A stretch of 64,000 nucleotides of DNA from JALZHR01 sp036388475 (GCA_036388475.1 DASVRT010000027.1:1-64000); one strand, 5' to 3'. Shown: positions 8,000-18,584, counted from the first letter of the stretch. Notes: generated by a model not told the origin, from the letters alone. Made by a program: numbers and translations.

Positions 8000-10225
8000 C
8001 TACTGGACGAAAGCCGCCGCGATTGGCACGTCGCCGACTACGCCGAATTGTCTGGCGACAAATTGCGAGTCGGAGCTTTGCAGAACGTAGAAATTTCCGT
8101 CCGCCGGTCGCCAGACGGCGTAATCCGTCTTGCCGTCGCCGTCATAATCGCCCGCCGCTAAAGCATCCGAAGCCAATCCCCACTGCTGCGAGCGAAGCTG
8201 TCCGTCGGAGCTTCGGCGAATGTGCCAAACGCCCGTTGATGAACGAAAGACGGCAATGTCGGATTTGCCGTCGCCGTCGAAGTCGCCCGTCAGGCGCTTA
8301 TCGTCGGCGAGTCCGAACTGCTGGACGAACAGGGAATTATCGGAGCTTTGCCGGATATACCAGTTTCTTTCCGCCGGGCGAAAAACGGCTAAGTCCAGAC
8401 GCGCGTCGCCGTCGAAATCGCCGCGCACGGCTAAGTCTCCGCTCGCGCCCCACGGCAGAAAAGTCGTGCCGCCCGAAGGATTATTCAAGCTGCCGCGATA
8501 GAAAAAATAACTCTGATTGCCGAAAGCCGCATTCCGGTAAACCGCCGGGTCGGCTTTGCCGTCGCCGTCCCAATCGCCGACGACGATAGGATTGTCGCCC
8601 GTCTGACCGAAGGACTCGGCGCGAAACGTATTGTTCGAGCTTTGCAGAATATAGAAAGCTGCTTGCGTCGCGGGCGCTTCGCGCCAGACGGCAATGTCGG
8701 TTTTGCCGTCGCCGTCGTAATCGGCGGGCGTCAATTTATCGCCCGCCTGCCCGAACTGAACGGCGTAAAAGCCTTGCGGGCTGTTTACGAGGCTGGAATT
8801 CGCGGAAGGATTGATAAGCCAGGTGTTGTTGCGGTAAACCGCCGGGTCGGTTTTGCCGTCGCCGTCAAAATCCGAAATTCTTAATTGCGGGTTCGCCGCC
8901 GGCGGCGCGGAATCGGTGTTCAGAAAACGCGCGGTCATCGAAAAGCCCTGTTGATTCGAACCGACCGCGACGATTTTTCCGTCCGGCTGCAAAGTCAAAT
9001 CTCTGGCTTGGTAAAGCGGAGTAAAAACGATTTGCCCGCCGCTGCCGAAACTTGTATCGAGCGCACCGTCAGGATTAAAACGCGCGATTTGCGATTCGTT
9101 GCCGACGTTCGGGCTGGCGCGCCGCCGCGTGCGTCCGACGACGATTTTTCCGTTTGCCTGCAAAGCGGCGGGAAAATCTTCGACGAAGCCCTCGCCGCCC
9201 GCAAATGTCGTCAGAGCTTTTCCGCCCGCACCGAAACCGGCATCGAGCGAGCCGTTCGCGTTGTAACGAACCAGACCGAAGCCCGTGTCGGAAGCGTTCA
9301 CTGCACGCGCCGAACCGATGGCGACGATTTTCCCGTCCGGTTGGATGAGAACCGAAAGCGCATTATCGTTGCCGCCGTTCAAATCGGTTCTCACATAGCC
9401 GTCGCCGTCAAAGGAAGTATCGAGCGAGCCGTTCGGCAGAAAGCGAAAAACGATAAAATCAAACGGCTCGGTAAACGAAGTCGCAAAGTTTCCGCTGACG
9501 ACGATTTTGCCGTCCGTCTGCACGGCAATCGAGCTGGTCAATCCGGTTCCGGCAGGCGAAGTCGCCGCGCAGAGATTTCCGCCCATTCCGAAATTCGTGT
9601 CGAGCGAACCGTTTGCGTTCCACCGCGCCACGCAAAAAGCGGTTCCGTTCCAACCGCCGGTGACGACGATTTTTCCGTCCGGCTGCAAAACCGCGTCGCT
9701 CGGCGTGTCGCCGCGCGTGCCGCTGGTCGTAAACGCCGACAAAGCCCTGCCGTTCGTGCCGAAAGCGGTATCGGGCGTCCCGTTCGCGTTAAAGCGCAGC
9801 AGAGCGATTATATTTCTGTCCTGCGCGTTTTTGCTGATGCCGACCACGATAAATTTCCCGTCGGGCTGAAGCAGAATGGTCGGCAGAATATCGTTTGCGT
9901 TATTAACGTCGGCGGAAATTTTCCCGTTCGTGCCGAACGTCGAATCCGCGCTTCCGTCATTGTTATAACGGAAAACCGAATAATCGAAAACGTTTCCGAA
10001 AGTGTGCCCGGCGACAAGAATTTTTCCGTCTGGCTGGACGACGACGCTGTAATTGCCGGATGCCGGAGACGCTTCGTTGACCACGCCGCTCATTCCGAAA
10101 GACGTGTCCAAATCGCCGTCCGCCGCGGCGGCAAAATTCGCCAGCGAAAAAAACGCGGCGAGCGCCAGCGTCGAGAGGCGAAAATATTTCGCCCGAAGTA
10201 TTTTGCGTAATAAAACTTTTCTCAT
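8000..10225 (-). CDS. secreted delta-60 / FG-GAP beta-propeller protein
   Basis: A 741-residue exported protein. I chose the ATG at 10225 because GGGAG lies 7 bases upstream. A signal peptide covers the first ~34 residues (LALAAFFSLANFAAAA). Residues ~35-430 are eight or so delta-60 repeats of the form LDTSFG..G and QPDGKIVV.G. Residues ~445-735 are FG-GAP/VCBS-type repeats with calcium-loop sequences such as DFDGDGKTDPAVYR and DYDGDGKTDIAVWR. Such proteins are extracellular and often adhesive or structural, with the Asp loops expected to bind Ca2+. It is transcribed divergently from the sigma factor at 10364. Confidence 0.88.
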   Translation of the reverse strand: MRKVLLRKILRAKYFRLSTLALAAFFSLANFAAAADGDLDTSFGMSGVVNEASPASGNYSVVVQPDGKILVAGHTFGNVFDYSVFRYNNDGSADSTFGTNGKISADVNNANDILPTILLQPDGKFIVVGISKNAQDRNIIALLRFNANGTPDTAFGTNGRALSAFTTSGTRGDTPSDAVLQPDGKIVVTGGWNGTAFCVARWNANGSLDTNFGMGGNLCAATSPAGTGLTSSIAVQTDGKIVVSGNFATSFTEPFDFIVFRFLPNGSLDTSFDGDGYVRTDLNGGNDNALSVLIQPDGKIVAIGSARAVNASDTGFGLVRYNANGSLDAGFGAGGKALTTFAGGEGFVEDFPAALQANGKIVVGRTRRRASPNVGNESQIARFNPDGALDTSFGSGGQIVFTPLYQARDLTLQPDGKIVAVGSNQQGFSMTARFLNTDSAPPAANPQLRISDFDGDGKTDPAVYRNNTWLINPSANSSLVNSPQGFYAVQFGQAGDKLTPADYDGDGKTDIAVWREAPATQAAFYILQSSNNTFRAESFGQTGDNPIVVGDWDGDGKADPAVYRNAAFGNQSYFFYRGSLNNPSGGTTFLPWGASGDLAVRGDFDGDARLDLAVFRPAERNWYIRQSSDNSLFVQQFGLADDKRLTGDFDGDGKSDIAVFRSSTGVWHIRRSSDGQLRSQQWGLASDALAAGDYDGDGKTDYAVWRPADGNFYVLQSSDSQFVARQFGVVGDVPIAAAFVQ

Positions 10226-10363
10226 TAATTTCTCCCTCGTCAGTTTGTGCAAAAATAAAAAATTGCTTTCCGACAGACAACGCAGTTTCAAAACAGGAAT
10301 CGGGTCAGACGCGATTGAATTTTTTTATTTGGCTGTTACAATTGCCGTGGACTTTTCTCGAAT

Positions 10364-10936
10364 ATGGACAAGGGCAACATCACGCATCTTCTCAGCGCGT
10401 ATCAAAACGGCAGCAAAATGGCTTTAGACGAACTTTTTCCGCTCGTTTACGAAGAATTGCGGAAACTGGCGGCGAATCGTCTGCGCAGCGAGCGCGACGA
10501 CCACACTTTGCAGCCGACGGCGCTGGTTCACGAAGCTTACTTGCGCCTGATTGAACAGCGCACGCAAAACTGGCAGAATCGCGCGCATTTTTTCGGGCTG
10601 GCGGCGGAGATGATGCGGCGGATTTTGATAAATTACGCGAATAATCGAAACGCCGAAAAACGCTTCGGCAATCAGACGCGCATCGCGCTCGACGAGCTCG
10701 TCACCTTTTCCGAGCAGCGCGACGTGAATCTGATTCAACTGGACGAAGCCTTAAAGGAACTTGCCGGATTTGACGAGAAACAGGCAAAAATCGTCGAGCT
10801 GAAATTTTTCGGCGGCTTGACGAACGAGGAAATTGCCGAGATTCTGGGCGTTTCCGATTCGACCGTCAAGCGTGAATGGCGAATCGCGAAAGCGTGGCTC
10901 AGCGAAAGCCTGAAGGCTGAAAATGATAAAGGATGA
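10364..10936 (+). CDS. ECF-type RNA polymerase sigma factor (Acidobacteria/Planctomycete X6-like)
   Basis: A 190-residue sigma-70 family regulator. Sigma region 2 spans about residues 25-95 (HTLQPTALVHEAYLRLIEQ then NRAHFFGLAAEMMRRIL) and region 4 about 130-182 (IVELKFFGGLTNEEIAEIL plus the HTH turn VSDSTVKREWRIAKAWL). The HTLQPTALVHEAYLRL signature marks the subfamily that usually travels with a membrane Ser/Thr kinase. Here it overlaps the downstream kinase gene by four bases (ATGA), so the two are translationally coupled and the kinase is the likely controller. No anti-sigma gene is present. Confidence 0.9.
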   Translation: MDKGNITHLLSAYQNGSKMALDELFPLVYEELRKLAANRLRSERDDHTLQPTALVHEAYLRLIEQRTQNWQNRAHFFGLAAEMMRRILINYANNRNAEKRFGNQTRIALDELVTFSEQRDVNLIQLDEALKELAGFDEKQAKIVELKFFGGLTNEEIAEILGVSDSTVKREWRIAKAWLSESLKAENDKG

Positions 10937-13683
10937 AGGCTGAAGAATGGGAAAAAGTAAAAGAGATTTTTAATCGCGCGGTCGAGTTAGCGCCCGCCGA
11001 GCGCGAGCGTTTTCTGTCGTCTTTCCAAAACGGTGACGCGCATCTTCGAGTTGAAGTCGAAAAGCTGCTGGCGGCGGACGAAAATTCCGGCGCGCAGTTT
11101 GAAGATTTTTCGTTCGTTTCCGCGCGAAATTTAAAGGAAAAAATCGGCAGATACAAAATTCTGCGCGAAATCGGCGCGGGCGGAATGGGTACGGTTTATC
11201 TCGCCGAGCGCGAGGATTTGGCGCAGAAAGTCGCTTTGAAAATCATTCGCCGCGGCGCGAATTCCGACGTCGTTCTGCGGCGTTTTCGCAAGGAACAGGA
11301 AATTTTAGCCGCGCTCGAACACGCGAATATCGCGCGCCTGCTCGACGTCGGCTTAAGCGACGAAGGCTTGCCGTTTCTGGCGATGGAATACGTCGAAGGC
11401 TCGGATTTGCTGGCTTACTGCGCCGAAAATAATCTTTCGCTCGACGCCAAGCTGAAGCTTTTCCGAAAGATTTGCAACGCCGTTGCCTACGCGCATTCGC
11501 GCTTAATCGTGCATCGTGATTTAAAGCCTTCGAACATTCTGGTCAATTCCAAAGGCGAGCCGAAGTTGCTCGATTTCGGCATTTCCAAGCTGCTTTCCGA
11601 AAATAACACGGAAGAAAAAGGAACGGTCACATCGTTCGGAATGCTGACGCCGAATTACGCTTCGCCCGAACAGTTTCGCGGCGAATCGGTTTCGACCGCC
11701 GCCGACGTCTACAGCCTGAGCGTTATTCTCTACGAGCTTCTCACCGGAAAACTGCCGTACGACGTCGAAAATCGTCGATATGAAGAAGTGGCGCGCATCG
11801 TCTGCGAAACCAATCCGCAAAAACCGAGCGATATTTTAACGCAAAGCCGCAAAGATGCCGAAACCGGCGGCGCGGCGGTGCGCGCGACCGATAAAGGACG
11901 GTTTTCCGGAGCACAGAAGACAAAGGACAAAGGACGCAACCTGAAGGGCGACATCGACAATATTCTTTTAAAAGCCCTGCGCAAAGAGCCGGAAAGAAGA
12001 TATTCGTCGGTCGAAAAATTTTCCGACGATTTGCGCCGGCATCTCGAAGGCTTGCCCGTCACGGCGCGCCGCGATACTTTTTCTTATCGCGCCGAAAAAT
12101 TCGTCAGGCGAAACCGTTTCGCAGTCGCTTCATCCGGTCTGATAATTTTGATTTTTTTAGCCGGCGTCGGCGGCATTACGTGGCAATATTTTCGCGCCGA
12201 GCGCCAGAGAATTTTAGCCGAGCGTCGTTTTGCCGACGTGCGCCAACTCGCCAATAACGTCGTTTTCAAATACCACGATGAAATACAAAATCTGCCGGGC
12301 TCGACCAGGGCGCGTGAAATGCTCGTAAAAGACGCGCTCGTTTATCTTAATCGGCTCGCTCTTGAGGAAGACGCGGAAACGAACGACGTTTCGCTGAAAC
12401 TCGAATTGGCACAGGCTTTTATGAAAATCGGCGACGTTCAGGGGCAAGCCTACGACGCCAATCTCGGCGACACTGCCGGCGCCATCGAAAGCTACCGCAA
12501 AGCGGTCGCGCTGCTCGAAAATGCGGCGGCGCAAAACCCCGGTGATTTGAAAATCGAAAACGAACTGGCGACGTCTTACCAAAAAATTTCTTCTTTAATC
12601 GCGCGCGCCGGAAATCAACGGGAAAGCTTCGAGTTTGCCGAAAAAGCCGTCGCGCTCGGCGAACGGCTCGCCGCCGCCAATCCGTCAGACAACGAACAGA
12701 GATTGAAATTAGCCGGATTTTATCTTTACCTGGGAGATAATCTGCCCGACGAATTCGGACACGAAGCGAGCATCGAGATTTATCAAAAAGGTTTGCGGAT
12801 CGGCGAAGCCGCCTACGAAATCGAACCCGAAAAAGCGCTTTCTCTGAGAAGAGTTACAGCCTTGACGCAGCGAATCGGCTTTCGTGATTTTTTGCTGGCG
12901 GAGAGCGCCGTCGCCGGCGGAAACCGCGCTCAGGCGCTCGAATTTTATCAAATCAGCCGAACTTTTTATTATCGCTCGCACGAAACGGCTAAAAAACTTT
13001 TTGCTCTCGACGAGCAAAACGCTGTTTACCGGCGCACTATGTCGAGCACCAAACTCAATCTTTCACAGGCACAGCGCGAGCTGGGCGAAACCGATGCCGC
13101 GCTCGCGGCACAGCGCGAGGTTTTACGCGAGTTGTCACTCGTCGCCGAATCGGACGCGGCGAACATCGAGGCGAAAAATGATTTGGCGAGCGTTCACGAC
13201 GACATCGCTCAAACATTCGCGAGGCGCGGGCAATTCGCCGACGCTTTCAATCATTTTCGACAGGCTCACGCCTTGCTGGACACGGCAATCGAAAAAAATC
13301 CGAATAGCCGGGAGTTTATCATCAGTCGCTACAATTCCGTTACGCGCCTCGGTGACGCGCTCGCGGCAAGCGGTGATTATGAAGCGGCGATAAAAATTTA
13401 TCAGTCCGGTTTCGAGCGAATCAAACACGCGCCGATGCTCCAGGACGCGGCATCGCAGGCATTTTATGAAGGCAGCGCGCTGGAAAAAATCGGCGACGCG
13501 CTCGCCGCGCTCGCCGCAATGAAAAATGCGTCCGCCGCCCAACGCCAGGCGCATCTGGAACGGGCGCGCACAGCTTATCAAAAAGTCGTCGGACTCTGGC
13601 GGCAACCCGAATGCTGGCAAACAAACTTCGCCAAAAACGCGGGCAAGTTCGATTTTGTTTCTAAAAAGCTGGCTGACTTGTGA
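10933..13683 (+). CDS. membrane Ser/Thr protein kinase with TPR-like sensor
   Basis: A 916-residue Hanks-type kinase. The cytoplasmic kinase domain occupies about residues 70-385: glycine loop GAGGMGTVYLAE, Lys in VALKIIRR, catalytic HRDLKPSNILV, metal-binding LLDFGIS. One membrane span lies near 395-420 (ASSGLIILIFLAGVGGITW). The remaining ~490 residues are helical TPR-like repeats, probably outside the membrane and sensing. Within the kinase C-lobe, the stretch encoded near 11840-11945 carries GACAAAG-type heptamer repeats and looks like an insertion relative to the normal domain. It is coupled to the sigma factor gene just upstream. Confidence 0.9.
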   Translation: MKAEEWEKVKEIFNRAVELAPAERERFLSSFQNGDAHLRVEVEKLLAADENSGAQFEDFSFVSARNLKEKIGRYKILREIGAGGMGTVYLAEREDLAQKVALKIIRRGANSDVVLRRFRKEQEILAALEHANIARLLDVGLSDEGLPFLAMEYVEGSDLLAYCAENNLSLDAKLKLFRKICNAVAYAHSRLIVHRDLKPSNILVNSKGEPKLLDFGISKLLSENNTEEKGTVTSFGMLTPNYASPEQFRGESVSTAADVYSLSVILYELLTGKLPYDVENRRYEEVARIVCETNPQKPSDILTQSRKDAETGGAAVRATDKGRFSGAQKTKDKGRNLKGDIDNILLKALRKEPERRYSSVEKFSDDLRRHLEGLPVTARRDTFSYRAEKFVRRNRFAVASSGLIILIFLAGVGGITWQYFRAERQRILAERRFADVRQLANNVVFKYHDEIQNLPGSTRAREMLVKDALVYLNRLALEEDAETNDVSLKLELAQAFMKIGDVQGQAYDANLGDTAGAIESYRKAVALLENAAAQNPGDLKIENELATSYQKISSLIARAGNQRESFEFAEKAVALGERLAAANPSDNEQRLKLAGFYLYLGDNLPDEFGHEASIEIYQKGLRIGEAAYEIEPEKALSLRRVTALTQRIGFRDFLLAESAVAGGNRAQALEFYQISRTFYYRSHETAKKLFALDEQNAVYRRTMSSTKLNLSQAQRELGETDAALAAQREVLRELSLVAESDAANIEAKNDLASVHDDIAQTFARRGQFADAFNHFRQAHALLDTAIEKNPNSREFIISRYNSVTRLGDALAASGDYEAAIKIYQSGFERIKHAPMLQDAASQAFYEGSALEKIGDALAALAAMKNASAAQRQAHLERARTAYQKVVGLWRQPECWQTNFAKNAGKFDFVSKKLADL

Positions 13684-13805
13684 GCAAAGAATTTCATCCG
13701 CGTGACGAAAAAGACGCTTCGATGAGAGCCGGCGGCAATTACTTGCTCCCCGGCTGGAACTTGTAAAATAAAAGCCTGCCGGTTAGCGCATCGCTTATGC
13801 ACCGT

Positions 13806-15671
13806 TCACTGCCTCAATCGAATTCCCGTGCCGCGCGGAAATCCCGGCGAAATCGTAATCGGGAGCCTGCCTTTAAAATCAATCTCGCCTAAAACGGCTC
13901 TGACGGTCGCGCGCTGCAAACTCGTCATATCGCCGTAGGCAACGACGTAGTTTTTGAATTCGGGAAAGCTTTTTAAAAGATACGGGTTGCCGAAGCTGAT
14001 GCCGATTGTCTGCTGGTCGCTTTGCAGCAAATCGCGCAGAACGCGCGCGCCCGTATCGGGCAATCCGACCGAGTTTTTCGCGCCCGAGCGCACGCGCCCG
14101 TAAAGACCGGCGAGAACGACGTCGCTGCGCTTCATACGGTCTTCAATCCGTTTGATTTCAACCGCCGTCGTGTTTTCGCCGATGATTCCGAAATCTATAT
14201 TCTGCGGTTTTTGAAAGCTCTGGCGCAGCAGTCTTAAAAAACTCGTTCCCGCCGCGTTCGGATTTTCGCCGTTGGTGATAATCAAAACGAAAACTTTTTT
14301 CTCGCTCGCCGGCGAAAGCGGCAGCGCGTTTTCCTCGTTTTTCACCAGCGTTATCGCGCTTTCGGCAATCTCGGCGGTCAATTTTCGCGTTTCGCTGCTC
14401 GAAACAATCCGGTCAATCGCGTCAATCGGCGTGATTTTATTTTTTTCCAGCCCGAGCTGATATTTCCACGCCAGCTGCTTGCGGACGGATTGATTGATTC
14501 TGTCTTCGGTCAGGCGTCCCGTGCGGGCGGCTTCTTTCAGACCGCGAATGGCGGCGTCCGGGTTCGCCGGTTTCAGCAAAACGTCGTTGCCGGCGAGCAT
14601 CGCGCGGACGGCGGCTTCTTCCTGGTTGAAATAAAGCGTCAAGCCGCTCATATCCATCGCGTCGGTGACGATAAGTCCGTCGAAATTCATATCTTTACGC
14701 AGAATGTCGGTGATGACGCTCGACGAAAGCGTGGCGGGCGTCGTCGTCCCGTCGGTGATAACTTCCGATTCCGTGTAAGTCGCTTTCACCGATTGTTTGA
14801 GCGGGCGCACGATGCCCGCGTCAATCTGCGGCAGGCTGATGTGCGAAATCATCACCGAGCCGACGCCCGCTTTGATTAATTCGCGAAACGGCGCAAATTC
14901 CGTTTGTTCCAGCCGCTCGCGCGAAAAATTAATGACCGGCAAGCCGCGATGCGAATCGACGTTCGTATCGCCGTGACCGGGAAAATGCTTCGCCGTCGCC
15001 AGCACGCCGTTTGTCTGCAAGCCTTCCATAAAAGCGATGGCAAAACGCGACACGTCCACGGGATTTTCGCCGTATGAGCGAACGTTGATAACGGGATTAT
15101 CGGCGTTGTTGTTCACGTCAACGACGGGAGCGAAAATCTGCATCACGCCCAGCGCTTTTGATTCGCGCGCGACAATCTCGCCCTGACGACGCGCAAATTC
15201 CGGATTGCCCGTCGCGGCGACCGCCATATTCCAGGGGAAATTGACCGCGTCTTCAAAACGCATCGCGACGCCGGTTTCAAAATCGGCGGAAATCAGAAGC
15301 GGCGTTTCGGCAAGCTCCTGCATACGATTGACCAGATGCACGGTTTCATAAACGCCGCCGACGAAAACTATAATGCCGCCGACTTTGTTTTCCGTCACCT
15401 GCCGCTTTAATTCCTGAAACTCGTTGCTGTCCTGACTTAGAAAACGCGCGTTGATGCCGATATGCACGAGCTGACCGATTTTTTCGTCCAGACTCATTTT
15501 TTTGAGCTTTTTATCCGCCCATTTCCAGGCTTTTTCCGAAGGCTGAAAGCGGTTCCGGCTGACCGCTTTCTTATCTTTGGTTGAATAAAAAAGCGTCGAC
15601 GCGAATGAAGTCGGGACGAAGCTCAAAAGCAATAAAAGCGCGGCAGAAAATTTTAAAAAAGAAAAAAGCAT
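13806..15671 (-). CDS. nagZ: beta-N-acetylhexosaminidase, GH3 (NagZ/YbbD-like)
   Basis: A 621-residue exported glycoside hydrolase family 3 enzyme predicted to remove GlcNAc from muropeptides or MurNAc disaccharides. The signal peptide is residues 1-25 (AALLLLLSFVPTSFAS). The NagZ-type loop KHFPGHGDTNVDSHRGLP supplies the Asp/His acid-base dyad and IVTDAMDMSGL the nucleophile Asp. A C-terminal ~200-residue domain follows, as in Bacillus YbbD-type enzymes but not in E. coli NagZ. It sits downstream of the symporter, MurQ and NagK-like genes on the same strand, supporting a role in cell-wall sugar salvage. Assigned by motifs and context. Confidence 0.87.
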   Translation of the reverse strand: MLFSFLKFSAALLLLLSFVPTSFASTLFYSTKDKKAVSRNRFQPSEKAWKWADKKLKKMSLDEKIGQLVHIGINARFLSQDSNEFQELKRQVTENKVGGIIVFVGGVYETVHLVNRMQELAETPLLISADFETGVAMRFEDAVNFPWNMAVAATGNPEFARRQGEIVARESKALGVMQIFAPVVDVNNNADNPVINVRSYGENPVDVSRFAIAFMEGLQTNGVLATAKHFPGHGDTNVDSHRGLPVINFSRERLEQTEFAPFRELIKAGVGSVMISHISLPQIDAGIVRPLKQSVKATYTESEVITDGTTTPATLSSSVITDILRKDMNFDGLIVTDAMDMSGLTLYFNQEEAAVRAMLAGNDVLLKPANPDAAIRGLKEAARTGRLTEDRINQSVRKQLAWKYQLGLEKNKITPIDAIDRIVSSSETRKLTAEIAESAITLVKNEENALPLSPASEKKVFVLIITNGENPNAAGTSFLRLLRQSFQKPQNIDFGIIGENTTAVEIKRIEDRMKRSDVVLAGLYGRVRSGAKNSVGLPDTGARVLRDLLQSDQQTIGISFGNPYLLKSFPEFKNYVVAYGDMTSLQRATVRAVLGEIDFKGRLPITISPGFPRGTGIRLRQ

Positions 15672-15907
15672 AAATATAAACCCGAAGAACCGGCACTTAT
15701 CTGAAAATCACTCGGCGAGCCTGGCGGCAATATTTTGCGCTCTTTGCGGTTAATCTTTGAACGGAAAAATCAAACCGCAAAAGACGCAAAAAAATTTTCG
15801 CGAAGAAGGCAAAGAAGTATTTTTCAGATAACTTCAAATCTGACTTTTATAAAAACTGCAAAATCAAAATGCCGGAAAATAAAAAATCTATTCCGATTTA
15901 ACCACGA

Positions 15908-17479
15908 TTAATTCGCAGGCGCGCCCGTTTTTGTTTCGGAAAAAATAAAACTCGCCAGCCACGCGACCAGAAGCGTGACCAGACTTCCGATCAGCACATA
16001 CCAAGTGTAAGCGATCGGCGTGGCAAAGCGAATATAAAGCATCAGGACGATGCTCGCCGCCATTCCGACGAGCGCGGGCGTCTGCGTCACGCGTTTGAGA
16101 AAAGTTCCGACCAGAAACACGCCCAGAATCGGACCGTTTATCAAAGACGCGACCGAAAGCGCCTGGTCGAGCGCCGAGCGCTGCTGCTTCATCATCGCCA
16201 GCGCGACCAGAATCTGGACGATGCCGATTATCAAGGTCAGCCAGTGCGAGACTTTCAGATAATGTTTATCGGACAAATTCTGCCGGAACGGTTTGTATAA
16301 ATCGTTAACGAAAGTCGCCGCAATCGAGTTTAAAGACGAAGACAAAGCCGCCGCGAAAATCGCCGCAACGACCAAGCCGCTCAAGCCGGTCGGCATATGT
16401 TTCGTTATAAAATCGGGAAAAACCTGGTCGCCGCCTTTAAACGGGTAAAAATTTGCCGCCGTCTGGGCAAACGCGGGTTCGGCAAAACATTTTGCGGCTT
16501 GTTCGGGATTGAGCTTAGCGCAGGCGTCGGCGACCTGATTGAAAAGCGGGTCCGCGTGCGGCGCGTAAAACGCGAAAAGCAAAACGCCGATAAATAAAAA
16601 TCCGATGAATTGCCCCAAAACGACCGCGCCGCTCGACAAAAGCGCAAACGAAGCGCGGCTCGCCTTGTCCGTGCACAGATAGCGCTGGACGAGATACTGG
16701 TCTGTCCCGTGCGTGGACATCGTCAGAAAACAGCCGCCGATTAGTCCGGACCAGAACGTAAAAGTTTTGGTCATATCGAAGGTGAAATCAAAGAGGCTGA
16801 ATTTATCAAACTTCTGACCGAGTTCGAGCGCGCCCGAAAAACCGCCTTCAATTTGATTTGACAGCACAATCGCCGCCGCCGCCGCGCCGCCGAGATAAAT
16901 CGCCAATTGCACGACTTCGACCCAAATCACGGCTTCCATTCCGCCGTAATACGTGAAGATAATCATCACCGCGCCGAGCAGAATTATCGAGCCGACGACG
17001 ACGTAACCGGCGTCGGTTTGCGGTTGAAATGCCGTATAAACGGCGGCGAGAACGATTGCCGTCAGCAGCAGCCGAATCCCGTCGGCGATATTGCGCATCA
17101 CGACGAACAGCGCGGACGCCAGCATTTTGACTTTGGTGCCGAACCGCTCGCCCAAAAGCTGGTAAACCGTCTGCAATTCGCCTTTGAAATAAAGCGGAAT
17201 GAAAACGAGCGAAATCACGACGCGACCGAGCATATAACCGAAAACGAGCTGCAAAAACTGGAAATTTCCGTTTTTGGCAAAAGCGATTCCGGGCACGGAG
17301 ATAAACGTAATCGTCGAGGTTTCGGTCGCCACAATCGAAGCGGCAATCGCCCACCACGGCACGTTTCGGTCGCCGACGAAATAATCTTCCGTCGTTTCCT
17401 GCCGGCTCGAAAACCATACGCCGAACAGCGTGACGCCGATTAAATAGCCGAAAATAATGACTAAATCTAAAGTTTGCAT
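15908..17479 (-). CDS. sodium:solute symporter (SSS family)
   Basis: A 523-residue inner-membrane protein with about 13-14 hydrophobic spans, matching the SSS fold. I chose the ATG at 17479; a TTG further upstream would add 12 residues. It begins with LDLVIIFGYLIGVTLFGVWFSSR and has the family signature around ATETSTITFISVPGIAFAKN (first spans). From its place between GH3/NagZ and MurQ, it probably imports amino sugars released from peptidoglycan such as GlcNAc or MurNAc, but the substrate is inferred from neighbours only. Confidence 0.87.
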   Translation of the reverse strand: MQTLDLVIIFGYLIGVTLFGVWFSSRQETTEDYFVGDRNVPWWAIAASIVATETSTITFISVPGIAFAKNGNFQFLQLVFGYMLGRVVISLVFIPLYFKGELQTVYQLLGERFGTKVKMLASALFVVMRNIADGIRLLLTAIVLAAVYTAFQPQTDAGYVVVGSIILLGAVMIIFTYYGGMEAVIWVEVVQLAIYLGGAAAAAIVLSNQIEGGFSGALELGQKFDKFSLFDFTFDMTKTFTFWSGLIGGCFLTMSTHGTDQYLVQRYLCTDKASRASFALLSSGAVVLGQFIGFLFIGVLLFAFYAPHADPLFNQVADACAKLNPEQAAKCFAEPAFAQTAANFYPFKGGDQVFPDFITKHMPTGLSGLVVAAIFAAALSSSLNSIAATFVNDLYKPFRQNLSDKHYLKVSHWLTLIIGIVQILVALAMMKQQRSALDQALSVASLINGPILGVFLVGTFLKRVTQTPALVGMAASIVLMLYIRFATPIAYTWYVLIGSLVTLLVAWLASFIFSETKTGAPAN

Positions 17480-17681
17480 CGCTTTATTGATAAGAAAAAA
17501 AGAAACAATCCACAAAAGCCATTAGATTTTTTTATCTTGAAAAGCGGCTTTGGTCAAACGCGGGAATGCTTTTTATAGCTTAATTATTTATTTCGACATT
17601 TTTTATTTCGGTTTCGAAAAAATGATGCTCAAAATTTTCGATATCAAAACGGATAAACTCGAAGCCATTCCAACTTTAATT

Positions 17682-18584
17682 TTATTTACTGGATGTCTTG
17701 AGTTTTTGAATCGCCGTTTCAATCACGAAATTATTTTCCGTCAGAGCTTTTTCCGCCGTTTCGCGCGAAACATCAGCCTGCCGCATCACAATCGCCGCGC
17801 GCAAATCGCCGTTCGCCTCGTTTAATAAATTTTGCGCCGTCGGTTCGTCCGTATCGGTTTCCGTCATTAAAATTCGCACAGAGCGTTCTTTGAGCTTGGC
17901 GTTCGAGGATTTGACGTTCGTCATCCGATTGCCTTTGACGTAGCCGAGCCGAATCATCGCCGCCGTGGAAATCATATTCAGAATCATTTTCTGCGCCGTT
18001 CCGGCTTTCATTCGGGTCGAGCCGGTAATCGCTTCCGCGCCGACTTCCGCGACCAGCGCAATCTGCGCCGCTTTCGTTATCAAAGAGCCGGGAACGCAGG
18101 TGACGCAAGCCGTAAAACAACCGCGTTCGCGCGCGTAATCAAGCGCTCCGATGGTGTAAGGCGTTCTGCCGGAAGCGGCGATTCCGACGACCGCATCTTT
18201 CGCCGTCAGCCCGCGTTTTTTCAAATCTTCCGCGCCCGCTTCGCGGTTATCCTCGCTCGCTTCCGTCGCTTTATAAAGCGCGTCGTAGCCGCCCGCGATA
18301 ACGCCCTGCACCAATTCATACGAAACGCCGTAAGTCGGCGGAATCTCGCTTGCGTCCAGCACGCCCAGCCGCCCGCTCGTTCCCGTTCCGACATAAAAAA
18401 GCCGCCCGCCGTTTTGCATTCGTTCCACGATTTTATCAATGGCGGCGGCGATTTCCGGCAAGGCTTTTTCCACCGCCAGGGCGACTTTTTTATCTTCGGC
18501 GTTGATTAAACTAATCGCTTCGAGCGTCGAAACGCGGTCGATTTCGGTTGTCTTCGGATTTTCCTGTTCGGTAATCGGCAGCAT
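17682..18584 (-). CDS. murQ: N-acetylmuramic acid 6-phosphate etherase
   Basis: A 300-residue cytoplasmic SIS-domain enzyme that cleaves the lactyl ether of MurNAc-6-P to give GlcNAc-6-P and D-lactate. Family marks are GGRLFYVGTGTSGRLGVLDA (sugar-phosphate binding), EIPPTYG, GIAASGRTPYTIGAL and GSTRMKAGTAQKMILNMIST. A small C-terminal helical extension ends the protein, as in E. coli MurQ. It feeds NagA, encoded 10 kb away in the same locus, and sits in an operon-like run with the NagK-like kinase, a TonB-C protein and the symporter. Confidence 0.95.
   Translation of the reverse strand: MLPITEQENPKTTEIDRVSTLEAISLINAEDKKVALAVEKALPEIAAAIDKIVERMQNGGRLFYVGTGTSGRLGVLDASEIPPTYGVSYELVQGVIAGGYDALYKATEASEDNREAGAEDLKKRGLTAKDAVVGIAASGRTPYTIGALDYARERGCFTACVTCVPGSLITKAAQIALVAEVGAEAITGSTRMKAGTAQKMILNMISTAAMIRLGYVKGNRMTNVKSSNAKLKERSVRILMTETDTDEPTAQNLLNEANGDLRAAIVMRQADVSRETAEKALTENNFVIETAIQKLKTSSK

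Noticed and set aside
8885..10210. 441-codon open frame on the plus strand opposite the propeller gene
   Set aside because: The minus-strand product has a signal peptide and clear delta-60 repeats; the plus frame is an Arg-rich shadow.
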